From contig JACGCN010000028.1 in assembly GCA_014905825.1 (NCBI GenBank), positions 1 to 64,000 of the forward strand: 64,000 nt of DNA. The letters run 5' to 3'. Positions within the stretch are counted from its first letter, which is position 1. Every line of letters starts with the position of its first letter. The notes below the pieces were generated by a model that was not told the DNA's origin, did no database searches, and saw only the letters and a program-made list of their open reading frames with translations. Shown piece after piece: positions 46,400 through 58,700 of the stretch. A program made the translations under genes and the position numbers. This DNA comes from Lyophyllum atratum (Eukaryota > Basidiomycota > Agaricomycetes > Agaricales > Lyophyllaceae).

Positions 46400-46660
46400 C
46401 TACAGGATCCGGATTAAGAAAGATGTGAAGGGACTGTGGATATCGGCCATGAACATCGTTCTGCCACCAAAAACCCGCAACTGAGTGCTTCTGATAAACT
46501 TCGGCATGCATGCCTGGAAGAATTTCTGTATGAAGGGGTAATTGTCGTGACTGAGATCGCGGTGGGATACCGTGATTGTCAGCGTAAAATGTGTCGAACC
46601 GGAATTGTTAATCTTGCGGAGAACCGACGACACTTCCTTGGTCGGACTTGGTCCTGCAAC
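46400..46660 (-). CDS. Possible short conserved exon, unknown
   Basis: The frame TKEVSSVLRKINNSGSTHF to SPFTSFLIRIL ends in TAG at about 46400, preceded by an intron-like TTTGTCAG acceptor. It has no repeat character and looks protein-like (LTITVSHRDLSHDNYPF), but I could not find a start exon. It lies about 180 bp beyond the H2 stop and may be a gene fragment. Confidence 0.3.
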   Translation of the reverse strand, partial: VAGPSPTKEVSSVLRKINNSGSTHFTLTITVSHRDLSHDNYPFIQKFFQACMPKFIRSTQLRVFGGRTMFMADIHSPFTSFLIRIL

Positions 46661-46841
46661 GTGACTGACAAAGGCAATATGTTGAAAAACGGTACAGTAA
46701 TATTAAAAGTGTGGTGCTGCATAGGTGAGGATTGGAAACGGCATAGACAGACGTGACGAAGTGCATACGGGAGGGGTCATAGTGCATGGAGAGGGACATA
46801 GTACATGTGTATATACGGAGTGGTCGAGTATAGAAGAGTAC

Positions 46842-49800
46842 CTATGACGGCGTGCTTGACGACCAACGGGATGGCTTCATTCCGGGTCGCGGGCGGGTCT
46901 TAGCTTTCAGAGCAGCTTTGGGTGGGGCCGAAACATCATCCAACGATCCTGGTTCACGGCTGGGTAGTTCAGATCTCGGGGGAGGACGGGCAAATGGATT
47001 TGTCACTGGCGCGTGAGGGGTGCTCGATGAACTCGCTGCCGCTGGCTACTCGTCAGGAAATCATCGATATATAGGATTGTATTGACAGACCTTGTTCACC
47101 TGATGGGCGCTGATTTCTGCTCCAAAGACGGGGATTGGGTTTCGTCGACGACGAGGCGCGTGAGGGTCCAGCAGTTACAGCTAGTGGTGTGATGTCAGTA
47201 GACGACTAATGAATGATTGTGACCTGTTACTTACATCGGTCAGATGGGGCGACGAGGAATTGACGTCGTGGGGACGTAGAGGGCATTGCTTCCGGTGGCG
47301 ATACTCCGTCCTCGCGCATACCGCTGATCAGGGAGCTAGCAGCGGCTAACCAACGTACAGTTAGCTATGCATGCGATTACCACAAGTGTACATATACTTA
47401 CCAGCTGCCGTCTTCGCGGTGTCGATCGTCTGGTCGACCGACTTGTTCGCATGGGCGTCCAGAACGTCTGTACTATAGTCAGAATACCATTTATACGCTA
47501 AGGACGTATGACGCACCGCCAGAAGGCTGTTCTGAAGGGGCTGACACAGCCAAGATCGCGGAACGCGCCTCAGCACCGATGGTTCCATGTCTTGGTCGTT
47601 TTGGAGGAGGGCTGGTAGTGCCTGTGCTTTCAGGGGAGCTCGGGTACATAACGAGGGAGGATATGTGTTGTGAGACTGCAAATAATTCGTCAGTGAGGCT
47701 CAAATCAAGTAGAACCTGGACTTACCTCCAGGCCCGCTGGCTGCAGGCATGTCGTTGTCGTCGTCACTATTAAGCATTTTCCTGCTACGGCGTTTGCCTC
47801 GGGTTGGCTCTGGGATGTCGGTGTCCCAAATGGGATCGAATTCTATACAAGTATTAGCACCTGAAGAGGAGGTAACCCACGACGAACTTACCTGGTTGAG
47901 ACAAAGGATCGTCGGTGGATACATCCCTGTCAGACGAAGCCATCGAGAAGTCGTCAGAAAGTGGCATGTGTGTTTCGGCCTCGGATGGTGGCATGGAGGT
48001 ATCCGCCTCGGATGGTGGCACGGAGGAGTTTAAACCACTTGCCGTCGCAGGAGGCACGTCATCGTCGACGACAATATGCACCTCCTTGGTCTTCTGCCTC
48101 TTGGTCTTCTCCTTCTTCTCTTTTTTCTCCTTCTCCTTCTCCTTCTCCTTCTCCTTCTCCTTCTCCTTCTCCTTCTCCTTCTCCTTCTCCTTCTCCTTCT
48201 CCTTCTCCTTCTCCTTCTCCTTCTCCTTCTCTTCTTCTCCGCCTTCACCTTCTCTTTCTTCCCGGCCTTCTCCTTCTTCGCCTTCTCCTTCTTCTCCTTC
48301 TTCTCTTTTTTGCTAGTCGTAGTCTCCTCTGTTCCGGCGGTCGCGCTATCATTGTCATGGATGTCGGGAATGAAACCCTGAAGGGTGCCCGCCAACTCTA
48401 TATGTGCATTAGTGTTGACTTCAAGAAAACGCGAAGTAATGTAGGCACATACCTTTCGCCAATTTCTTGTTCACGAACGCGTGGAACATGTCGCGCTTTC
48501 CTTGCGCGACATTACTCATCAGTAAATCCGCCGAGTCACTTGCCAGCAGGTGAATGACCTTGACTGTTTTCTTCTGTGGTTGTCGATGGGCCCGGCCCCT
48601 GGTCTGCTGTATGTCTTGAGCGGACCACGGTTGATCCTGGCGTTTTTGATGAGAGGAAGTCCTGGGGTGATACAAATTACTTACAAAGAATATAACGACG
48701 TCTGCAATCGCGAGATTCAGGCCCGCCGAACCGACGCTCGAGAAAATGAGCACACGAGCTGGGTGGGCGTCATTGTAGAAGTCTCTGACGTGCTTGTTTC
48801 GTTGTTCGACGGACATCTTCCCGTTCAAAGTCAAGCTCGGCACGCCGTGCAGTTCAAGGACCTGCAGCGAGATGTTAACTCAAGATTCAACGACAGGAAG
48901 AGAAAACTCACGTTCTGCAGAAGTGGAGCCATGGACGAAAACTCGGAGTAGATGATGATGCGCCGGTTCTGCCGTATCTTCTCCGCGAGGTTGGCTGGGA
49001 TATCTGGGAAGACAGGCACCCCATTCGCGAAGGTGACGTCGCCGACGTCGTCACGGCTGAGGTAGTGTTTACAGATCTCTGCACAGACTTCCATCTTGGT
49101 GCTCTTGACGGGTGCCCACTCTTGGAGTGTCTTGAAGGATGGCCAGGGGGAATCCGGGTCCTCTTTGGCAAACCCGACGGCAGTCCTGTATTCGAGGTAG
49201 AATCTCTGTGAATCGAGATACGTCAGAGTCATAGAACAGTCGTTTGCTACCATAAACTCACCGTTGTCGATAGACTCGACGCGCTACTCGACTCTATTCT
49301 GCTGAACAGTCAGTATTAGAATACACTGACAGAGTGTGACTTACGAGGCCTTCGCAGACTCAGCTCGGCGTTGGATGATATCAGCTTCCCTTTGCGTGAG
49401 CTCCAAAACACCGATTATCTCTTTAAACGGCGGCAGGGTCAAGAGCGGATTCCCTTCTGAATCCTTGCTATCCGTGGTCCTCCGGAGGAAATGTTTGCCG
49501 AGGTGATCTTGGAGGCGTTTCACAGCACTAAGTTGCTCGCCGTGAAGAGTAAGCCCATCGTCGTCGAGGGTCTTCGCCCTCCGCACTGCCGCAGCATCGT
49601 CCTTCTCTTCCTGCCAGGCGGCCTCAGTGAAAAAGTGGGGGAGACCCACGATACGGCCCATGGCAGAGAGATCCTGAAGGAAGGACGATAATCAGTGGCG
49701 GCATGACAAGTTGCGACAGAAACGGCTTACTCTCGAGGATGTGTGGAGGGGCGTGGCTGTCATAGCAAGCCGTATCGTTGCCTGCTCCAACAGCCGTAAG

Positions 49801-51784
49801 ATAGCTGTATGCTTCCTTCCCATGTTTCGCATGTGATGAGCTTCGTCGACGGTGACGGTCAGGTATTTCTGACCAAAAAGAGTGTTTGTGAGGGACCCCT
49901 TGGCTGTTGGCATATCCCACGGACGAACATCCTTCCTCTTCTTCACCGGGAAGTGGTTATCGTTCATTTCCTTGCACAGCACCTGTTGGTGGTCAGTAAT
50001 ATTCCAGACTAACAGTATACCTGTTACGTACGGAATGGCTTGCGACGATGACGATGTGATGGGGGTCGTGAGGCGAACGACGCAAAGGACCATCGGGCCC
50101 CCAGAATTCGGCGGCGTTGGTTTGGCTATCGTAGACAAGAATCTCGATCTTCTTCCGCTGGAAGAACACCTTCGATTCGTGGACCCACTGAGGGACGAGG
50201 GTTCCAGGACAGACGATCAGATGTGGCGCCGACGGGATGTCCTTGCTACCACGTAGATACGGCCGTTCTTCTGAAAGACAAGGTCAATACGCGCTTGGGG
50301 AGTAATGGTACCTGCGGAGATGATCTCACCTAAGATTTTCGGGAGCTTCTTGTTATTCTTCTGAAGCCAGATCGCCTGCATCAGGAAGGCTATGAACGTG
50401 AGCGTCTGCGCTGTCTTCCCAAGGCCGACTTCGTCGCCGATGAGCATGCCGGGGACGTGGGCTGGGTCCGCAACCTTGGTGAACACGCTTCTGCAGATGG
50501 AGCGAGTTCCAGCGACCTGGTGCCAATGGAGGCGCTGGTTCTCGATATTCTCTGGAGGGTGTTTGCACTCAAAAGGTGCGGCATCCTCCCAAGGCGTGGA
50601 GCCGAACCGGTCTCGGAGTTTGTTGAACTGCGGCGGAAGGCCCGTCCTGAATCCCAACGACCCGGTCAACATTCCGTATGTCATGACTGACTCTTCTTCC
50701 ATGCCGAAGTCCCCCCCAGAGTCATTAAGCGCCTGTCTATCAGCCGGGGGTTTAGTCAACGGTGGTTCGCCCTCATCCTCCACATCACGCTCGAAATACT
50801 CGTGGTACATGAGTACCAGATCGGTGACATCCTCTGCAGTGGCAAGGTCCTTCAAATCAACGGCTGAAACTTTGCACGTTCCTATGCATGAAGTTAGTCA
50901 ACAGAGGAAAGTAAAGGCAGCAGCGCGCTCACCTTTCGATTGAGCTCGTTTATCTAACTTCGCTCCCAGACCCTCCATGATCTCCTGAAGATCAGCGAGC
51001 ATGGCTGCGGCCTTCTCGACGTTTTCGGGCGTGTTGAAAAGTATGGAGCACTCTTTCCATTTTGCGACCGCATGGATAGCGCGTGACAGTTTGGCTTTTG
51101 TGGGCTTGCCGTTCTCGAGATCTACCCCGTATTTAGAAATGTTCGTACTAATAGAATGAAATACTCACCTTGGAATGCGGCTTTCGCAGCTGCCTCGATC
51201 TCAATCGGGCGGCTCTTCATTGTCGAGATCTGGACACGCATGGTGTTCCAGCATCGTTGAACGAGAATACGGATGGCCGCGCGCAAGTCAGACTTGACGG
51301 CTGTAGAATTCTTAGGAAAAGCCTCTTCACCGAAGAGCTTCAAGGCGACGGGGTCGATGACGGCGGGGATATAGTGATCAGCACTCGGCCAAGTGTCGAT
51401 ATCTTCGTCGCGGACGATGATATCGAGGGGATGCATCTCGAGGTCTCTCAGCACCCCCACGATCATGGTATGAACGCCCCATGAATCCCAGCGACGGTTC
51501 ACCCAGTTATTCCAGAACTCGCGTCCTGGGTACTTGGAGCCGCCTTTGTCGTTGACGGCAAAGGCCACCTTCTTGTCTTCAGAAGCGAGGAGGCTATATG
51601 CGCGGAAGTAAGACTGAACATCGACGGCGTTCTGTCGAGTCCAGCCGCGAGGAAGTTTCTTGTCGTCGTCAGGAAAGAGGCCGTAGGCGACGCCGGTATG
51701 CTCTTGCCAGGTTTCCCAGTTCCAAGGGGCGCCACCCAACGAATAAAGCTTAACGAAAGCGCTAGGAGCTGTGTGGCTGGGCAT
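46842..51784 (-). CDS. SNF2-family ATPase/helicase H2
   Basis: Paralogue of H1 with the same exon plan. Start MPSHTAPSAF at 51784. Motifs: I GDEVGLGKT (about 50440), II VDEAHHMRN (about 49840), III MTATPLH (about 49755), V GSAGLNL (about 48715) and VI QTRGRAHRQPQ (about 48590). HWHQVAGTR upstream of motif I matches HWHQLCGAH in H1. The tail carries a Lys/Glu region, an acidic/Ser region and Pro-rich small exons, ending at TAG 46842-46844 with VTNPFARPPPR, similar to NPFALSAQRP in H1. No frame break in the catalytic core. In the (TTCTCC)n tract at 48103-48250 the upstream frame becomes poly-Arg while the downstream exon needs the Glu/Lys frame, so the repeat length now appears out of register. 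Divergent from A2, with a foldback repeat between them. Confidence 0.88.
48103..48250. repeat. (TTCTCC)n microsatellite inside H2
   Basis: About 20 perfect hexamers on the plus strand (GGAGAA on the coding strand). A hexamer change keeps frame, so the apparent frame mismatch must come from a smaller indel at its edge. Confidence 0.92.
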
Positions 51785-52209
51785 GACGAGACAGAGGGTG
51801 TAGGGCGGGTAACTTTAGAAGTTGTCTCTGCCTTGAGGTGGGAGAGCAGTTTATAACAGAAATCGCTACACCAGGATGTACTATTCTCAGAGCGCGAGCG
51901 CCTGTAGGCTCAGGACATAAAATTAATCTATTCGAATATGGCTACGCTGTGAAGGTATCGTAACGAGGGACTTAGGGTATGCGGCTGCGAGGGAACAATT
52001 AGTCAAAGAATACTGCGTGAAGATGCGAGAGACTCACCGAAATTATACACGAGGATCATCTGCAGAGTTTCAGGTAGGAACATGTCTGTTCGGCGTCGAC
52101 GAGCAAATCGAGGTGCGAGGTGAGGGGCGATATTGAAATAACGGATCACGTACCTGGCCCTGGAACGAAGTGGACGGCTGTGCAGCATGGAGAGGGCGTG
52201 GCATGATAT

Positions 52210-53284
52210 CTATCAGAACATGTAATCGTATTCGAGGCCGGATGTGATACTAGAGGAAAAACTTACAGGAGCAAGGAGAAATGCGATAGATTGTACCTGG
52301 GAACGTGGGCTGGGAGGGCAAGGTGCAGAGCGATAGGGTAGATTTCGAACAAAATGAGGCGCGTGCGGCGCGGGGAATGCGTCCAGGGAACGAGGTGGCG
52401 CATGCGATCCGATGTCTTGAAGGGTAGTCATCCAGGTTTCATGTCCGGGTCCGGGTCCGGGTCCGGGTCGGTCGCGACTAGAGATGTGGTGCTTGCGAGT
52501 CCTCGACAAGCACTGCACCTTTCGTCTACGACGACGGCGAGAGAGAGGGTGAGACAGCTGCAATAGAATCCTCTAATTGCAGTTGCCCCGCTCCTGGGTA
52601 GGCGGTGGACGACGGGTGGGGCAGAGAGCTCATCGTCGACGACGAAGAGATGGGTTATCTGGGACTTGTGAGAATTATTCAGATTGTGCACGAGGAGTGC
52701 ACGTGTCGAGGAATCACCAGACCGTGGCAATTGCACCTCGTGGTCCAGGCGTCTCCGACTCGGCAAGTCCCCATTCCCACGGCTCGACACGTGCACTCCT
52801 CGTGCACAATCTGAATAATTCTCACAAGTCCCAGATAACCCATCTCTTCGTCGTCGACGATGAGCTCTCTGCCCCACCCGTCGTCCACCGCCTACCCAGG
52901 AGCGGGGCAACTGCAATTAGAGGATTCTATTGCAGCTGTCTCATCCTCTCTCTCGCCATCGTCGTAGACGAAAGGTACAGTGCTTGTCGAGGACTCGCAA
53001 GCACCACACCTCTAGTCGCGACCGACCCGGACCCGGACCCGGACCCGGACATGAAACCTGGACGACTACCCTTCAAGACATCGGATCGCATGCGCCACCT
53101 CGTTCCCTGGACGCATTCCCGCGCCGCACGCGCCTCATTTTGTTCGAAATCTACCCTATCGCTCTGCACCTTGCCCTCCCAGCCCACGTTCCCAGGTACA
53201 ATCTAGCATCTGCGTTCGTCCATTTCGTAAGTCCATTCTATGATATCGCAGCCGCCCCCGTATACGATTACCTTTTCCGATAGA
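52210..53284. repeat. 1.07-kb foldback element, ~500-bp inverted arms
   Basis: Left arm 52210-52710 and right arm 52783-53284 are reverse complements with few differences, around a 72-bp unique centre. Arms contain a (GGGTCC)4 hexamer run, TCGTCGTCGACGATGAG and 'tctattgcagctgtctcatc'. Mirror open frames on both arms are a by-product. It lies between divergent H2 and A2. A permuted partial copy is at 45985-46245. Confidence 0.92.
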
Positions 53285-53727
53285 TATTACGCCGCTCACC
53301 CCTTACCGCTCCCTCTCCTCGTGGTGTGGCTGGCCCACGTTCCAAAGGCACTCGGAACTTCTGTATTCAAAATCGCTCCAACGAATTTTCCTCGCCCTTC
53401 TCGTTTCCGAACATGCCTGTAAGTTCTCCCCTCTTCCCTAACCTCGCGCTCGCTAACATCGGCTCTTTCTCTCCTCTGATATGGAAGACGTGACTCTCCA
53501 GGGCCTATCTCCCTGCGTTCATGCATGATTTCTGTTATCTCCAGGTATGTCTGTCCAATCTCAGAGCGACATTCCTTGACTCATCATTCTCTAGGAGGGC
53601 CTCCACGTGTTTCCCGGGTTTCGATACATAGCCGTGTGTTAATTACTGGATGGAACATATATACTTCGCGACTTCACGTACCTACCGTCGTACCTCTATC
53701 GTAACCCGTATCCTGCTCTGTTTTACC

Positions 53728-56462
53728 ATGGCCAATTTATACAGTAACCACACTGAAGTCTCCCATACCCTGACTCAGTTTATCGATCGCGCCAATGCTC
53801 TCTACGAAAGAGAAGACACTCCCGACCCCTTCATTCGCTTTGCTATCACCGGCGAATACCGCGACGCCGACGATCGCCAGTGGAAGCAGGTTTTCATGGA
53901 CCCACTCCAAGATATGGTGGAGTTGGAAGACGCTCTTACGATCCGTCGCGATTACGACTCTCTCCTGGGTATAGCGTCCGACATAATGGTCGACGGTGTT
54001 ATCAGCATCTTCGCTGTCCCCCACCCTACGTATGCGCTTAAGTCGAGCATTCATATAAAGCACGACATTCAGTATACACGAGTACGTTGAACCCTTCATA
54101 TATAAAGTGAAGCTCTCAAAAGTAACTGGCCGACAGGCCAACGGTGATATAGAATACCACGCCGTGGAGTATCATAAGATACCGAACTTCGAATTCGGGA
54201 AGTTCAATGACCGTCATCACCTCCACATCTTCTTCCCCGGCCTCTGGAATCCCGAACGTGGCCAGGGTCATCAGGCGTGGCTCACTACTGAAGCGGAGAG
54301 GACCTATTGGTTCAACAATGGGTTACGACCAGCCATCCTGCACTTGCTCGGGCACGCAGTCGCGTCCGACTGGCCTGGTTCTTACCACGCGGAGAGCGCC
54401 CGAGCTCGGAACAGGAATGGCGGGTACTCTTGGGGCACAAGGCTCGTCGCAAAGGAGTACGTCCCCCGGCTTGCAGCTCGCATTCGCATGGAAATACAGA
54501 ACAGCCCCTTCGTCGACGATCGCGATAAACAGTGGGCGCAGGATTTCTTCATTCTCCACACGATCCGGGGGACCAAGCACACGAGCATGCACCGAGTCAA
54601 CGCAGCATCCGCGGCGATTTTCCTGGATACGTTTATCCGGGAGGCCAATCTCTCTCCCGCTGCCCCCGCAGTCGGCGACTGGTATGTCGACGTCGCCATC
54701 GAGATCAGTAGCCCTGACCGGCGATGCCTCCAATGGATCACATCCACCCATAACATCGTCGTCCAAGAGGCGTTGCGTATCTCCGACTACCACGCCAGAA
54801 GAATAACCGAACTCGGCTCCTCCCAGTATGCCCGAGATCCTGCAAGCCACCTCACCGCCCTCAGCGGCTTCCGAGCAACCCCTGGCGTTCAAGCGCGAGG
54901 CGAGTTCGAGGTCTCTTACATACAGGCGTATACGACCGATAAATCTGTCGTGTCTAACAAAGATGCGGGCCACCACGCGAAATTTATTGAGACCAAGGAA
55001 GCCATGGGTACAGACCACCCAACGAGAACCATCGAAGGTCTACACACTATTTATGACACCGCCAAACGAGCGAACTCTTCGAGCGCCCGTCTCGAGGTCC
55101 GAGTACCATATAGCAAAGCTACGGAGGTGTTGGTCCGTTTCAACTCAACGGCGTTCCGCAGGTGCATTTGTTCTTTTACACGGGCAGAGTGGTGGTAAGT
55201 CAGACTACGCACGATTATGACGTTCTCGCTGACATGCCTGGACTTTTAGGTCGTTTCGCCTTGTGAGACTCATGGCGATCAGCCAAGTCTTCGACCTGCA
55301 GGCTCAAGGAAATTCTGCCATGCGAGTCCTTCCTGACGCTCTCACCCTCACCGCCGGCTGCGTCTGGTTACTGAACGGCCAGCATGCACGTCCCGAGGAC
55401 GGGCCCGCAGCCAGGATGCTCATGAATGCGATACTCCCTGTGACAGAGGCGGCGGACGTGGACCGTAGCACTCTGGCGTATTTCCGGGCCATTCCACAGG
55501 AAGCGGAGGAGGAGGAGGAGGATGATGATGAGGGCGAGCAGCGCGTCGTCGATAGGGTCGCCTACAACCCCTACGGATGTGTCTTTCTCAGACGCATGAT
55601 GATAGGTGACGTCCCCCGCCTTCGGATGGGTGGGCCCGTTCTTTTTGGCGCAGCTTTCAAGTACTGGTTCAAAGCGCCCTTGAACGAGATAGAACGAAAG
55701 TTGCATAAGACTGGTGTTGTCGACCATGCCCTCGTTGCTCGTACGCGCTCAACGACGAGCAAGTCGAAGATGGTCACTTACGTCAACTGGACTGGCGAAC
55801 CAGAGCCAGACCTATTCCACCTTGGCGCTCGAGGCCATGTCCTCCCCCCACCTTCCTACGATGACGGTTCCGACGTAGAGGAGCGCCTCTCTCCACCTCC
55901 TGACGAAGCTCCCATAGTCCTCGACACATTCGCTTCCGACCTATTCCGCCAGTTCCTCATCGACATTGCTGCAAAGTCACCCAACCCTAAGGGGGCCGTT
56001 AACGCGTCTTACCTCAAACTTAGCGATGTCGAGAAGCGACAAGCCAGGGAGGACATATACCAGAACCTTACCCTCTCGGACATGTGGCGCGCGGTCGCTT
56101 ACAAGCATGGAGACACGGACGACTGGGCTAGGGCGTTCAAGTGGATGTTTCCGAAGCGTGGTTTCGAGACAAAGAGCAGTGTTCAGTGGACCAAGTGCCC
56201 CTACTTCGTCCTGTGGTTGAACTTCATCAACGATGGCAAGCACAGTAAGGAACTCGTCGACGATACTCGGGAGGCGATTTGGAAGAGGGTGAGGGACTGG
56301 AAGTGGATCCCTGATGCACAGCAGGATAAGATATGGCCGACGGCGTCGTTGCGCTCATTTACACGCCTCCCTCCCGCCTTGAACGCGCAAGGAATAGCTG
56401 AAGCCGCCCCTCGTGTACTCTTAAGGCATGGTGCAGTACCTATATTCCTCGTAGACGCATAG
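53728..56462 (+). CDS. Uncharacterised SNF2-partner protein A2
   Basis: Exons 53728-54081, 54137-55194 and 55250-56462 (TAG), about 874 aa, all splices in phase. Landmarks: MVELEDALTIRRDYDSLLGI near residue 80, HKIPNFEFGKF, NNGLRPAILHLLG, IRGTKH, YVDVAIEISSPD near residue 320, YIQAYTTDKS, HHAKFIE, ARLEVRVPY, then LTAGCVWLLNGQH, an acidic run (EEEEEDDDEGE), GCVFLRRM, and a C-terminal helical part with LWLNFINDGKHSKELVDD. No signal peptide, membrane span or named domain is seen. It matches A1 across all of A1's visible length and shares both intron positions. The start follows a TATA-like 'acatatatac' about 75 bp upstream. It is divergent from H2. It is not a recognised transposase. The protein is large, soluble and intact; a role with the SNF2 ATPase is inference. 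Confidence 0.88.
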
Positions 56463-56509
56463 TAGGACTGTATACTTACATCACCTAAGCTTTCATTTAT
56501 GTCTCGCTA

Positions 56510-56915
56510 TGCGCGTTATTCTCTAAAATCGACGCCATGCACGCCTTGCATTCTCTCGTCGACCGGGCTCCACCAGATACTCTGACCCGTGTACGCTGGC
56601 AACCTTGTACATCTATTCCCATCTCTTCACGCCCGTCCTCGTCGTCTCGATCATCTCCACTCCCCTCCCAATAACCCTTGTTCAAAAATCAATACTTATG
56701 TTCGCTATGGCGCTACTTATGCTCGCGATGCGCGCTATTCCTTGTAGTAACCCCCGCTCCCTATCCATCCACGCCTCCCATGTACGCCTTGCATTCTCTC
56801 GCCCACGGGGCTCCACCAGCTACTCTGACCTGTGTACGCTGGTAACCTCTACGTTTATTCCCGTCTCTTCATGCTCATCCTACGCGTTTCGAACATTCCC
56901 ACTCCCCTGTTATCT
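56510..56915. repeat. Diverged ~245-bp direct repeat
   Basis: 'acgccttgcattctctcg', 'gggctccaccag', 'tactctgacc' and 'tgtacgctgg' recur in the same order at about 56535 and 56780. No gene is supported between 56463 and 57436; scattered GT..AG pairs suggest decayed exons. Confidence 0.65.
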
Positions 56916-57436
56916 GAATACCCCTCTCCCCTTTGTGAAGTGGTTCGGAAAATTTTACTTATGCTCACGATGGCACTATTCATCCAGGACGAAACCGCAG
57001 ACACCCTTTTCCCTCTCAAGTATGTGAGTGTATTTTCATCTTGGGGCCAGTGTCGACCCTTCGTCGGGGACGACGGATGTGCTTATGCACGTAAATACTG
57101 ATATATTTCAGCATCCCAAGGGCCGTATTCATCCGACGAAGACGGGAGACGACTCATGTGAGTGTATGTTCACGTTCTGGGGTCAGTCTCGATTTATCTT
57201 AGGTGAGCCTTCGATCGGACCCCATTTATGTAACGTATTAATCTAACCCTACCATTTTCGCACATGTAGCCCACTCTCCGAATGTATTACGAACCCTACG
57301 TTATTGTCATCTGTGATACGGCAGAAGGCCCCTTGATTTTATTGACAGTCGGCCACATTGTCGCCTTAGCTGGCGTCCTTAAAACCTGTTGGGTACCCTA
57401 ACCGAACCCAAGCCCCCCGTACCCATCATCCTCACC

Positions 57437-57778
57437 ATGCCCGCATACCCGGTGTGTAGTGTGGCCCCTCCCTCTGCCTTTTTGTACTGAAGGTTGGATT
57501 CTTCTCAGACTGATACCCGAGTGTTTTTCTGGGCCTGCAACGGCTGCGTGGTCTATGGGAGCGTAAAGTCAACAAGCCGCATGCCTGATGTGAGTACATA
57601 TGTCATAGTATTACCTTGCTTATTCCTGATGTTGTTCTTTCAAGGGCACGATAATACTCATAATCAAGACAGATGAAGGACGAACAGTGTGCCTACCGTG
57701 AGCCTATTATCATCGTGTTCCGTGTATGAACATTAATCACCTCGTCGCAGGGCCGCCGGCATCACAAAAGTGGCTTGA
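57437..57778 (+). CDS. Tiny four-exon gene, unknown (~58 aa)
   Basis: ATG at 57437 gives MPAYP, then three GT..AG introns lead to TDTRVFFWACNGCVVYGSV, GTIILIIKTDEGRTVCLP and AAGITKVA with TGA at 57776-57778. All splices keep phase and the introns are 50-60 nt. The product is small with a CNGC motif and beta-like strands. Its small, intron-dense form recalls F1 and F2, but I see no sequence match. No family is recognised. It could be a remnant of a larger gene. Confidence 0.4.
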
Positions 57779-57856
57779 CATATGCGTGCCGGTTGGACGG
57801 GGGTTAAATAGAATGTATTGATTACGGTACCGCATGCATATTATGATCTGCCTGAA

Positions 57857-58295
57857 CATTCTGAGGCTAGCGCCCCCCGTTCGTCGGGGACGAAGACGGC
57901 GCATGCAATATCATTGACTGCTTCAACATGCGGAGCCTACTGCCCACCGTTCGTCGGGGACGAAGACGGCCCATGCTCACATAGATATAAGTTTGTACTA
58001 TGTTGCGCACCCTTCGTCGGGGACGAAGAGCGCGCATGTGCATGTGCATACCGGGTTGTAATACATACTTTCGAACATTCTGAGGCTAGCGCCCCCCGTT
58101 CGTCGGGGACGAAGACGGCGCATGCAATACCATATCATTGACTGCTTCAACATGCGGAGCCTACTGCCTACCGTTCGTCGGGGACGAAGACGGCCCATGC
58201 TCACATAGATATGAGTTTGTACTATGTTGCGCACCCTTCGTCGGGGACGAAGAGTGCGCATGTGCATGTGCATACCGGGTTGTAATGAGTCCCAG
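57857..58295. repeat. 219-bp tandem repeat with TTCGTCGGGGACGAA palindromes
   Basis: Two copies with period 219 bp (57857 and 58076). Each has three TTCGTC-GGG-GACGAA inverted repeats followed by GA(C/G)(G/C)GCGCATG-like sequence. A related single site lies at about 57060. Confidence 0.88.
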
Positions 58296-58700
58296 CCTAC
58301 GTACACCAACCCATCCATCCACCCCAAGTCCCACCCTACCTATGCAATCCCAACTCTCGATCCCAAGTCCTACCCTACGTACGCCATCCCATCCATCCAC
58401 CCCAAGTCCCGCCCTACGTATGCAATCCCAACTCTCGATCCCAAGTCCTACCCTACGTACGCCATCCCATCCATCCACCCCAAGTCCGAGTCCCGCCCTA
58501 CGTATGCAATCCCAACTCTCGATCCCAAGTCCTACCCTACGTACGCCATCCCATCCATCCACCCCAAGTCCCGCCCTACGTATGCAATCCCAAGTCTCCA
58601 TCCCGAGTCCGACTCTATGTACGCATCCCATCCCCCTACCCCAAGTCCCACCCCACGTACACACCCAATCCCTCCACCCCAGCTCCTACCCCAGCTCCCA
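58295..58700. repeat. ~75-bp tandem repeat (CCATCCACCCCAAGTCC)
   Basis: Units alternate 'ccctacgtacgccatcccat' and 'ccctacgtatgcaatcccaa' types with CCCAAGTCC spacers, four to five copies, then degenerate copies. It is open on both strands because of the period; no gene called. Confidence 0.85.

Noticed and set aside
52428..53206. Mirror-image open frames of about 160-210 aa
   Set aside because: They are the same arm of the foldback read on opposite strands, with no splice or domain support.
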